NCBI RefSeq assembly: GCF_024171785.1
Contig: NZ_JAMTCK010000009.1
Span: forward strand, 248,001 to 312,000
Direction of reading: 5' to 3'
From: Goodfellowiella coeruleoviolacea
GTDB lineage: Bacteria; Actinomycetota; Actinomycetes; Mycobacteriales; Pseudonocardiaceae
Length of the DNA: 64,000 bases
Below are positions 54,001-61,359 of the stretch, piece after piece (position 1 is the first letter of the stretch; each line of letters opens with the position of its first letter). Position numbers and translations under genes: made by a program. Below the pieces are notes generated by a model. The model did not search any database. It saw only the letters and a program-made list of their open reading frames with translations, and was not told the DNA's origin.

Positions 54001-55491
54001 GACGACGTGGCGAGCGTGCGGTTGTCCTACGCCGAACTCCTGCACGACACCGGCCGGCTGGCCGAGGCGGAACGCCAGTTGCAGCTGGTGCTCGCGAACG
54101 TGGCCGCGGACGACGAGCGGGCAGAGCCAGCGCGGGTGCTGCTCCAGGCCGTGAGCGCACAGCTGGCCGAACCGCCCGAGCCCGAACCGCCCGAGGCCGA
54201 ACCAGCGGAGGCCGAGCCGGTTGAGCGCGAGCCGGCCGAGCCCGAACCGGCCGAGCCCGAGCCCGAAACCGAGCCCGTCAGCGCACACCCCGCGCCGCCA
54301 GCACCCGGACAACCGGCCGAGGCGTCCCCGCTGTGGCTGGACTTCCTGGCGGGCACCGGCCCACGCCCGGACGGCGCGGGACCGGCGGACGACCACGTCG
54401 AGGCGACTGCCGTGCCGCGCGATCCGGTGCCGACTGGCCCGGTGCCGCGCGATCCCGTGCCGCGGCCGGCGGCCCCCGACGTCACCGCGCCACCCGCGAC
54501 TCGCGACGAACCCGAGCCCAGCACACCCGGGCCCAGCTCACCCGCGACCCGCGCGCCCGACGTCCCACCGAGGCAGCCCGCTCCCTCGGCTGGGGTGGCG
54601 GGATCGGGGTACCGGGAGGATCTGCGCCGGTGCGCGGAGATCGCCGCCCGCCTGCGCGAGCGGGGGCTCGCCGACCTGGAGCGCGCGCACCTCGGCCACC
54701 GCTACGGGCTGCTGCTGGTCGACCTGGGTTTCCCGGTGGCCGCGCACGCCCAGCTGTGCGCCGCCTCCGCCGCCCACCAGCGGCTGGACGCCGCGCCCGA
54801 GGCCCGGCTGGCGTGCCTGGCCGACCTGGCGCTGGCCGGTCCGGTGGACGACGGCGCCATCGCCCGCATCGACCGCGCGGAGCAGCGCGTCACCGCCGAG
54901 TTGGGGCCGGACCACCCGGTGGTGCTGCGGCTGCGGCGCGGGCGGGCCGAGCTGTGGACGCTGACCGGCGCCGCCCCGCGCGCGGTCGCGGAGCTGACCG
55001 ACGTGCTCGCGCGCACCACCCGCCCGGACGCCGAGCGGGCCGCGCTGCGCCGGGCGCTGGCGGTGGCGGTGTGGCGGGCGGGCGACCACGAGCGGGCCCG
55101 GGGGCTGCACCGGGACGCGGTCGCGGCGTACGCGCGGCTGCCCGGCGAGCACCGCCCGCACCTGCTGCGGGCGCGGGCGGATCTGGCCGCGTGCGGTGAG
55201 CGCCCGGCCGAGGCGGTTCCGGTGCTGCGCGACATCATCACCGAGCAGGTGCGCCTGCGCGGCGCGGCGCACCCGGACGTGGCGGCGAGCCGGCACCACC
55301 TGGGGGTGGCCCTGGCGGCTGCGGGCGCACCGGCCGACGCGATCGCGCAGCTGGCCGGAGCGGTCCGGCTGTTCACCCGGCGGCTCGGCGCTCGGCACCC
55401 GAGCACCCTGGCGAGCGGCGCGGAACTGGCCCGGGTCCGGCGGCTGGCGGCGGAGCCGGTCGGTCCACGGGCGCCAGTCAGTCCACAGTAG
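51004..55491 (+). CDS. STAND-type NTPase with TPR repeats, 1495 aa
   Basis: An N-terminal NTPase domain has P-loop GIAGGGKSS at 83-91, Walker B-like WLLVFDNIDD near 155 and the GLPLAL motif near 250, placing it in the NB-ARC/STAND class. A helical region follows, then many TPR repeats from about 500 to 1050. A Pro/Glu-rich, low-complexity linker (about 1058-1200) joins a second TPR block (about 1205-1490). Such proteins act as signal-triggered switches. Start ATG 51004 has GAGGAGA upstream. Its last 14 bases overlap, tail to tail, the last gene of the GTPase operon. It resembles TPR proteins of FxSxx-COOH peptide systems, but no such peptide is seen. Confidence 0.85.
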   Translation: MGTGAHPPVGPTPSARSGFHEAYSAVGGTGLPQKGGQSAARGSRTIEPPLDLLPRDIQGRDALKPELVAALTPRRRGIRVLHGIAGGGKSSLALWLARQARDQGRPVYWVGNGDVEQSMHAVAVRCGVDVGQVGRADAQDVVWRALENASQPWLLVFDNIDDVERRGLLGASGAHLDGTGWIRPSAVGLVLVTTRRGDRSTWGEHAELTRVTCLAGVDGARVLLDLAPDAGPAEDARLLADQLGGLPLALRLAGHYLANDPPRHRTFGDYRRAVRGDLDLLDAGEPTPATLLDDDAARRSIRLTWELSLALLEERRLGQARPLLHLLACYGAPHPIPLDLLVATHLHGTPVDPDGTLTDGRLAQLVRGLVSSALADQTDVGSTPHLALHPLLAEVVAAARDESPHADDTWTAAVALLAETAPGDSDPSQWTAWQALPAVIAAVLARVPARLDAMAVMVQGGNLCAAYLLRTGAFQASHDMSALALRRATVLPARHPARLQARLAAAVVGNAEGSPTTRGELAALWDDARAELAEDHPFLVAVRQQLAEALCTAGEFEAAEEVYRDLLADHDRGIAAEQALATRFGYGRMMCLRGHFDVAEREISAVLAAERELFDDPDHPELLLTRALLADIWLGRGELVKARDELQDVLRAQERVHGPDSPLTLSARVTLMAVHSQLRDRGGAEIQLSQLLRIQRDALNPEHPLSLLGLAALINTRAHDPAVAADPRTDEQRLTEVAAAMARQMGEDHPFVLSTRLGAALRRCEYDQPAGIAAVRAVLARQADVLGPVHIATLNTRLLYAQLLVRAGEDNAAAEEELRDLLDTQLGSIGADNPQTVMARTTLANIALSNGDRDGAEALLREALGSWERLHGPDHTDARELRLALVQVLCLGENVTEAEQQLLTLIASLRRTEPDSDQQLAAQVMLALVRMGDHRADEAERELRQVLATVAGLATDHRYDRLMVQWFLAEVLRVRSADEEAEALLTDSVAGLVELGDPDDDVASVRLSYAELLHDTGRLAEAERQLQLVLANVAADDERAEPARVLLQAVSAQLAEPPEPEPPEAEPAEAEPVEREPAEPEPAEPEPETEPVSAHPAPPAPGQPAEASPLWLDFLAGTGPRPDGAGPADDHVEATAVPRDPVPTGPVPRDPVPRPAAPDVTAPPATRDEPEPSTPGPSSPATRAPDVPPRQPAPSAGVAGSGYREDLRRCAEIAARLRERGLADLERAHLGHRYGLLLVDLGFPVAAHAQLCAASAAHQRLDAAPEARLACLADLALAGPVDDGAIARIDRAEQRVTAELGPDHPVVLRLRRGRAELWTLTGAAPRAVAELTDVLARTTRPDAERAALRRALAVAVWRAGDHERARGLHRDAVAAYARLPGEHRPHLLRARADLAACGERPAEAVPVLRDIITEQVRLRGAAHPDVAASRHHLGVALAAAGAPADAIAQLAGAVRLFTRRLGARHPSTLASGAELARVRRLAAEPVGPRAPVSPQ
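54165..54290 (+). repeat. Low-complexity Glu/Pro coding repeat
   Basis: Imperfect repeats of codons for E-P, E-A-E-P and P-E-P-A encode the acidic, proline-rich linker between the two TPR blocks of the STAND protein. Confidence 0.7.
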
Positions 55492-56431
55492 ACTCATCGC
55501 GCCAGGGCAGCACCCGCCGGTGCTCCTCGGCGAACCGGTCGTGGCGCGCCAGCGCGTCGGCGAGCGCACTGTCCACTGTGTCCAGTGTGGTGCGCACGTC
55601 GGACAGCATGGCGCGGACCTTGTCGAGTGGACCGCCCTCGCGCACCGCGGCCAACCGGTCCACCAGGTCGCGGTCGATCTCGGCGTGCGCGGCGGCCGCG
55701 CGCAGCAGTCCGTCGCGTTCGGTGCGCAGCTTCTCGTACTCGGCCACCTTGTCGCGCAGCCGGGACTCGTCCTCGGCGAGCCGCCGCCGCTGGTCGGCCC
55801 AGCGCGCCTCCACGTCGCGCACCTGCCGCAGCAGCTCCTGGGTGCGCGTGTCCAGGTTCGCCAGCAGTTCCTCGCGCAGCACCAGCACCTCGTGCGCGGT
55901 GGCGGCCAGGGCGTCCTCCGCCTCGGCGACCGGGCTGCGCATGGTCGCCAGGCGGCGCGCCAGGCTGTCGCGCTGGTCGCGGATGGCCGGCAGGTCCCGT
56001 GCCAGCCGCTCAAGCCGGTGCAGTTCGGCGACGTGGCGCTGGATCTCGTCGTGCTCGGCGCCGCACGCCCGCAGCTCGGCCTCGACCGCGAACAGCGCCT
56101 CGTGCTCGCGGCGGGTCACCGCGACCCGGTCGGCCAGCTCGGCGAGCGCCTCGGCCTGCTGGTTCAGGTACTCGGTGACCGGTGTGCCGGCCACGCCCGC
56201 CTCGGCGACGTCGGGCACCTGGCGGACCAGCTCGTCCACCTCGGTGAGCGCGTCGTCCACGGCGATCACCAGCTCCACGGCGGCGGGGTCGGTCGCCGCG
56301 TGCGGGCGGTCGGTGGCCAGGGCGCGAGCGGCCCAGGCCAGGGCGTGGCGCAGGGCGAGCAGCGCGGTCGCGGCATCGTCCGGCCCGGCCGCGGCGGCGC
56401 GCAGCGCGGCCCTCGGGTCGTCGTCGGTCAC
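55478..56431 (-). CDS. Coiled-coil protein, 317 aa
   Basis: The N-terminal about 70 residues are alanine-rich helices. From about 85 to 300 the heptad pattern is long and regular, with many Leu, Arg and Glu residues, so a rod-like coiled coil is likely. No catalytic motif is seen. It is the last gene of the operon; its GTG overlaps the Hsp70-like stop by 4 bases. Coiled-coil partners of Hsp70 proteins include GrpE-type exchange factors, but I see no specific GrpE signature. The ribosome site AAAGGGGGG is 4-5 bases upstream. Confidence 0.65.
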   Translation of the reverse strand: MTDDDPRAALRAAAAGPDDAATALLALRHALAWAARALATDRPHAATDPAAVELVIAVDDALTEVDELVRQVPDVAEAGVAGTPVTEYLNQQAEALAELADRVAVTRREHEALFAVEAELRACGAEHDEIQRHVAELHRLERLARDLPAIRDQRDSLARRLATMRSPVAEAEDALAATAHEVLVLREELLANLDTRTQELLRQVRDVEARWADQRRRLAEDESRLRDKVAEYEKLRTERDGLLRAAAAHAEIDRDLVDRLAAVREGGPLDKVRAMLSDVRTTLDTVDSALADALARHDRFAEEHRRVLPWRDESTVD

Positions 56432-57789
56432 CTGGCCCCCCTTTCCGTCACCACCGGCCCGGGCTCGGGGCCGAGCGGGCACACGACGTCCGGGCCGCCC
56501 GCCACCGGGCGCAGCAGCACCGCGCCCAGCCCGGCGCGGTTGCCCAACGCGGTCACCTGGTACGTGCCGGCGCGCAGCCGCGCGGCCGAGCTGGTCTCCC
56601 GCCACGGCCCCGCCCGGTTGAGCCGCACCCGCACCGGCAGCGGCCCGTGGTGGTCGCGCCGCACGTCCAGGGTGACCGGCGCGGTGGCGGTGATCGGCAG
56701 TGTCTCGGCGCGCAGCAGACCGTGCTCCACCCGGCGCACGGCCACCCCCAGCTCGTGCGGGTAGCCGTCCAGTGCGGTGGCCCGGCCGGTCGCGATGCGC
56801 CACGCGCCGCGCGCGGCGGCGCCGGGATCGAGCCGGTGGACGCGGTCGCCCAGCTCGGCCAGTGCCGCGGCCACCGGGCCGAGGACGTTGCCGCCGGTGG
56901 CCACCAGGTCCGGCAGCAGCGGCTCGGCGACCCGGTCCAGCAGGGTCGCCACCACCCGGGTGACCAGGTCGGCGAGCGGGCGCAGCGCGGCCACGACGGC
57001 GCGCGCGGTGAGCGCGGCACCGTGCCCGCCGGCGAGGTAGGCGGGGGTGTCCAGGTAGCGCTCGTGGGTGGCGGCGCGGTCGAGCACGATCCGGGCCCGC
57101 CGCGCGCCGAGGCAGCGGGCGTGCTCCAGCGCCAGCAGCCGCCACTCCGGGTCGCCGGCCGCGTCCGGCCCGGCGGCGCGCAGCAGCCGCCGCGCCAGCC
57201 CGGTGCCGGTCACGTCGCCGTGCTCGGCGTCCAGCAGCCGGGTGGTGCCGGCGCGGCAGGCGAGCACCGCCGCGGTCACGGTGCTCGCGCCCACGTCGCA
57301 CACGAGCAGGCAGCCGTCGGTGTCCGGGTGCTCGGCCAAGTGTGCGGCGGCCACGCACTGCGCGCCCGGGACGAGCCGCGCCGACGCGAAGCCCACCGAC
57401 TCGGTCAGCACCCGCCGCACCGCGACACCCGTGGGCAGCGCCTCCACCGCCGCCGTCCAGGTGTCACCCGTGCCGCGGGTCCAGGCGTCCGGTGCGGCCA
57501 GCACCACCGCCGTGCGCCGCGGGTCCAGGTCCACCGGGCCGCCGGGCCGGATGACCCCGCCGAGGAACTCGCCGAGCCCGTCGGCGGCGCCCGCGTCCGC
57601 GAACCCGTGCCGCAGCACGGTTTCCGCCGCGGTTCCGGGTGCGGTGTCCAGCAGCGCCGCCGCGCCGTGCCGCCGTCCGGCTGGCGTGTCCGCGAACACC
57701 GACGGGCCGTGCCAGCTCGCCGTCGCCGTCGCCGCCTTGGTGCGCACGGCGCCGACGTCCAGCCCCAGCGCGAGATCACTCGGACTCAT
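56428..57789 (-). CDS. Hsp70/actin-like ATPase, 453 aa
   Basis: The sequence shows the three nucleotide motifs of the actin/Hsp70 fold: phosphate 1 LGLDVGAVRTK (7-17), phosphate 2 LLVCDVGASTVTAAVL near 165 and the adenosine motif VATGGNVLGP near 315. After about 360 there is a small beta-rich domain instead of the usual substrate-binding and lid domains of DnaK. It is therefore an Hsp70-like switch, not a normal chaperone. Its start lies 14 bases inside the end of the GAP1-like gene, and its stop overlaps the coiled-coil gene start. Confidence 0.75.
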   Translation of the reverse strand: MSPSDLALGLDVGAVRTKAATATASWHGPSVFADTPAGRRHGAAALLDTAPGTAAETVLRHGFADAGAADGLGEFLGGVIRPGGPVDLDPRRTAVVLAAPDAWTRGTGDTWTAAVEALPTGVAVRRVLTESVGFASARLVPGAQCVAAAHLAEHPDTDGCLLVCDVGASTVTAAVLACRAGTTRLLDAEHGDVTGTGLARRLLRAAGPDAAGDPEWRLLALEHARCLGARRARIVLDRAATHERYLDTPAYLAGGHGAALTARAVVAALRPLADLVTRVVATLLDRVAEPLLPDLVATGGNVLGPVAAALAELGDRVHRLDPGAAARGAWRIATGRATALDGYPHELGVAVRRVEHGLLRAETLPITATAPVTLDVRRDHHGPLPVRVRLNRAGPWRETSSAARLRAGTYQVTALGNRAGLGAVLLRPVAGGPDVVCPLGPEPGPVVTERGAR

Positions 57790-60298
57790 GCTCACCCGGC
57801 CTCGCCCAGGGCAGCCGGATGCGTGGCGCGCCCCGCTCGCCAGCACCCACGCCGCGGAGCAGGTCGCCCACCTGCCGGTGCAGCCGGCGCAACAGGGTGA
57901 CCGCCGCCTCGGAGCGGACCTCGGGCCAGCCCGCCTTCACGGCCATCCGCATCAGGTGGGTCAGCAGCTGCAACTGGGGCAGCAGCCGCCACTGCGCCGT
58001 GTGCAGCGCCGCCGGCTGGAGCAGGCTCCCGGTGCCGTCGGCCATCAGGAACTCCGCCCACCGCACGCAGCGGCCCAGCGCGTTGCGGTCACCGCCGTCG
58101 AGCAGGTGGGTGTTGAGCGCCAGCAGGAAGTCCATCCAGCCGGACGGCGCGGGGCGCCAGCGCTGCAGGACGATCGGGGCGATCTCGTCGGTGCCGAGCA
58201 CCCCGCTCGCGTGGACGCGGGCCACCAGCGCGGCCACCTCGTGCGGGGTGGCGTCCGCCTCGATCCAGTACAGCCGGGTCCGCAGCACCCCGGCGCGCAG
58301 CCGGGGGTCCAGCTCCAGCTGCGGCAGCCACGGTTGCAGCCACGGCTGGCCGAGCACGGCCGGGTTGGCCGCGACCTCGTCGGCGATCCTGGCCACCAGC
58401 CGAGGCGTGCTCAGGTGGGGCCGGGTGTGCGGGTCGGCCAGCCTGGACAGCACCCCCAGGGTGCGGCGGAACGCCGCGAGGTCACCACCCCAGCCGCGGT
58501 GCAGGCCCGCGGCGAGCGCGTCGCCGAACGCCTGCTGCTGCGGCAGGGTGAGCGGGGTGGTGTCGACCTCGGCGACCAGGGCGTTCCAGTACCGCTCGTC
58601 CGCCACCACCAGGTCCTGGCGGGGTGGTTCACCGGCGCGGCACAGGGCGACGTCGAGCGCCGCCCGCACCGCCGGGTCCGGGTCCGGCCAGTCCCGCAGC
58701 AGCGACAGCCACGACGGCCGCAGCGCGTGGCCGACCGCCCGCGCCAGCCCCAGGAACGCCTCGAACAACCGGCCCAGTCGCGCGGTGTCGCCGGTGTGCT
58801 GGGCCACCCGCAACACCAGTGGCACGGCATCGCCGTCCACCTGGTTCAACTCGGCCAGGTCACCGGGGTCCACCTGGCCGCCGGCCGCGAACAGCCGCCG
58901 GTACCGGCCCCACGTGCGGTCACCGTGCTCGCGGTCGAGCAGGTCGAGCAGGTCCGGGGCGACCGCGCCCTCGCTGCCGTGCACCCGGCGCAGCACGGCC
59001 ACGGACAGCGCGTCCGACGACGCGACCAGGGGCGCCAGTGCCGCGCTCCACTGTGGATGCTCGACCAGCCGGCCCACGACCGGGGCGATGCGCGTCGCCA
59101 CCAGCGGGGCGTCGCCGAGCGCCCGCAGCGCCCGCACGTACCCGGCGTGGGCGCCAGCGGCATCGGCCATCCCGGCCACGTGCAGCAGGTCGTCGGCGGT
59201 CCAGAACGAGCGGGGTGCCCGCGTCCGCACCACCTCCTCGACCAGTTCGTCCATTGTGGATAGCCGGTGCCCGGCCAGCAGGGCGCGGTCGGCCCACATG
59301 TCCCGCGGCTGGGCCACCTCGAAGTAGGCCCGCACCACCAGCTCGTGCTCGTCCGGGGTGAGATCGCCGAACCGGCCCGCCTCGTCCAGTTGGCGCACCA
59401 GCTCCGGCGTGAGCCGGCCGGAGCGCGCCGCGCTCACGCAGATCCGCGGCCGGTCCAGTTCCTCCAGCCCGACCACCGCCGCCACCGGGTCGCACGCCCG
59501 CAGGTGCCCCAGCCCGGCCAGGTGCCGGCGGACCGCGTCCGCGCCCCGGCCGCGGGCCAGCTCCAGCAGGCGCTCCCGGTAGGCGGACTCACCGCCGCCG
59601 GGCCGATCGGTTCCGCGCAGGTCCACCGCGAGGTCGCCGGTGCGGGCGCGGGCGGTGAACGCCAGCCGCAGCGGGTGGTTCACGCCGAAGTCCGCCCAGC
59701 CCGCCGCGGTCAGCCACGCCTTCGCGCCCGAGGGCAGCAGCGCGGCCACCGCGTCCAGCACCGCCAGGCGCTCGGCCAGTTCGGCGCCGCCGCCCAGCAG
59801 CGCCACCGACCCGGTCAGCAGGCCGGCCGCGGCCGTGGCCGCCACGTCGAAGTCCACCGTCTCCACGGGCGGTGGCGCGGCCGGGGCGGTCAGCTCCACC
59901 GGGTCGTCGGTGTCCCGGTCAGCCAGGCCGATCCCGCGTACCGCCTCGTACAGCCCGGAGTAGGTGAAACCAGCGGACAGGAAGTCGTCCAGCGCCACGC
60001 AGAAGTACCGGGTCTCGGCGATCGGCCGGTTGGTCGCGTCGAAGTCGGCCGTCCAGTCCCGGATCGCGACCCCGACGTAGGTGGTGTCGCCGCGCTTGGA
60101 CCGGGTGAACCACACCCACGGCAGTGCCGCCGCGCCCGTCTCGTGCGAGGCGGGCGGGTCACCCGGGCTGTTGCGCACCACGATCTGGTTGAACTGCCGC
60201 GCGGTGAACGGCGCGCGGCTGGCGGCCAGCACGGCGTAGTCGTCGTAGGTGTCGGGTCGCTTGCTGATCAGCGCCCACCCGGCCGGGACGGCGGTCAC
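57776..60298 (-). CDS. GTPase-associated protein 1 (GAP1)-like, 840 aa
   Basis: It lies directly after a P-loop GTPase and has the size and layout of GAP1 proteins. The N-terminal about 150 residues contain strands such as YVGVAIRDW and RYFCVALDDFL; the middle has an alpha-beta part (about 155-290); and a very long helical C-terminal region (about 300-820) has repeated Leu/Ala helices. No nuclease, protease or P-loop motif is visible. GAP1 proteins are proposed adaptors that link GTPases to effectors in bacterial conflict systems. The GTG start overlaps the GTPase stop (GTGA). The family call rests on context as much as on sequence. Confidence 0.65.
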   Translation of the reverse strand: MTAVPAGWALISKRPDTYDDYAVLAASRAPFTARQFNQIVVRNSPGDPPASHETGAAALPWVWFTRSKRGDTTYVGVAIRDWTADFDATNRPIAETRYFCVALDDFLSAGFTYSGLYEAVRGIGLADRDTDDPVELTAPAAPPPVETVDFDVAATAAAGLLTGSVALLGGGAELAERLAVLDAVAALLPSGAKAWLTAAGWADFGVNHPLRLAFTARARTGDLAVDLRGTDRPGGGESAYRERLLELARGRGADAVRRHLAGLGHLRACDPVAAVVGLEELDRPRICVSAARSGRLTPELVRQLDEAGRFGDLTPDEHELVVRAYFEVAQPRDMWADRALLAGHRLSTMDELVEEVVRTRAPRSFWTADDLLHVAGMADAAGAHAGYVRALRALGDAPLVATRIAPVVGRLVEHPQWSAALAPLVASSDALSVAVLRRVHGSEGAVAPDLLDLLDREHGDRTWGRYRRLFAAGGQVDPGDLAELNQVDGDAVPLVLRVAQHTGDTARLGRLFEAFLGLARAVGHALRPSWLSLLRDWPDPDPAVRAALDVALCRAGEPPRQDLVVADERYWNALVAEVDTTPLTLPQQQAFGDALAAGLHRGWGGDLAAFRRTLGVLSRLADPHTRPHLSTPRLVARIADEVAANPAVLGQPWLQPWLPQLELDPRLRAGVLRTRLYWIEADATPHEVAALVARVHASGVLGTDEIAPIVLQRWRPAPSGWMDFLLALNTHLLDGGDRNALGRCVRWAEFLMADGTGSLLQPAALHTAQWRLLPQLQLLTHLMRMAVKAGWPEVRSEAAVTLLRRLHRQVGDLLRGVGAGERGAPRIRLPWARPGEHESE

Positions 60299-61359
60299 GA
60301 CCGGGCCGCGCTGATGCTCTGGTGCAGCCACAGCAGCGGCTCCAGCACGTTGATCGGGTACGCCCGGCCCTTGATCTTGAAGTCGCTCGGGCCGGGGCCG
60401 ACGCGCTCCACGTTGAGGAAGTCGTGCGGCCGGAACCTGTTGTCCGCCACGTAGAAGCCGATGGAGGAGGTGACGAAGTAGTTGAGCGTCGCGAAGTACT
60501 GGCGCAGTCCCCGTTCCACCAGGTCGGTGTTGCTGCCGGGCGTGGCGCACAGCATCTTGAAGAAGTCCGCCGCGGCCTCGTCGGGGATCCGGGGGAGGTA
60601 GGGCGGCTCCGCGCCCTGCACGGTGAAGCCGCGCACCCGGGCCAGCCGGTAGATGTTGGGCTGGTCGAACTTGGTCACGCACACGGCCACGTGGTGCGGC
60701 AGTTGGGCGTTGTTGTGCCGGTCCTGTTCGAGCACGCGGCTGGCGAGCTTGCCCAGCACGGGGTGGAAGTAGCGGAAGGCGTCCTGCTCGCGCGCGTCCC
60801 GCTCGGGGTCGAACAGGTACACGATCCCGTCGCACATCTGCAGGTGGTCCAGCAGCCGTTCCTCGCGCTCGGCCAGCGCGTCCGGCGAGGCGTACACACT
60901 GTCCACAGTGGCGCCGCCGGCGTCGAAGTCGTCGTCCTCGTCGAGCGGCGGCCGCGTGTCCGGCCTGGAGAAGTCGCTGTCGTACTTCACCCCGGGCACG
61001 TCCAGCACGTCCAGTTCGAACGCCACCCGCTCGATCTCGGTGACCTTCTTCTTCAACAGCCCGCGCGGGCGCGGCACCTCCTGCCTGCCGGTGAACCGGA
61101 ACACCAGGTTGCGGTCGTTGGTGGTGGACCGGGGGAACTCCCGGGTGGAGGTGAGCTGGTGCAGCGACTCCTGCAGGAACATCGACGACGCCTCGTCCGA
61201 GCCGGTCATGATCCAGTTGCCGGAGTCCTCGGACGTCCGGCGCATGGTGGCGATCTGGAGCGCGGCCAGGAACGTGGTCTTGCCGCTGCCGGGCGGGCCC
61301 CACAGGCCGATCCGCAGCTGGGTCGGGGGTGCGGGGCGGGTGCGCTGCGGTGTGCTCAT
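60295..61359 (-). CDS. P-loop GTPase of the double-GTPase (DO-GTPase) type, 354 aa
   Basis: G1 motif GPPGSGKTT at 21-29, G3 motif LDVPG at 119-123 and G4 motif TKFD at 229-232 identify a TRAFAC-like GTPase. Between G3 and G4 is an acidic insertion (DEDDDFD near 140). The C-terminal third (FYVADNRFRPHDFLNVERVG) is typical of the DO-GTPase2 group found next to GAP1. No membrane segment is present. It probably switches the complex between states by GTP. Its ATG overlaps the stop of the zinc-ribbon gene (ATGA) and its stop overlaps the GAP1-like start. Confidence 0.8.
   Translation of the reverse strand: MSTPQRTRPAPPTQLRIGLWGPPGSGKTTFLAALQIATMRRTSEDSGNWIMTGSDEASSMFLQESLHQLTSTREFPRSTTNDRNLVFRFTGRQEVPRPRGLLKKKVTEIERVAFELDVLDVPGVKYDSDFSRPDTRPPLDEDDDFDAGGATVDSVYASPDALAEREERLLDHLQMCDGIVYLFDPERDAREQDAFRYFHPVLGKLASRVLEQDRHNNAQLPHHVAVCVTKFDQPNIYRLARVRGFTVQGAEPPYLPRIPDEAAADFFKMLCATPGSNTDLVERGLRQYFATLNYFVTSSIGFYVADNRFRPHDFLNVERVGPGPSDFKIKGRAYPINVLEPLLWLHQSISAARS

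Noticed and set aside
50965-54396. 1143-codon open frame on the minus strand
   Set aside because: Shadow of the STAND-TPR gene, with no motif and no ribosome site.
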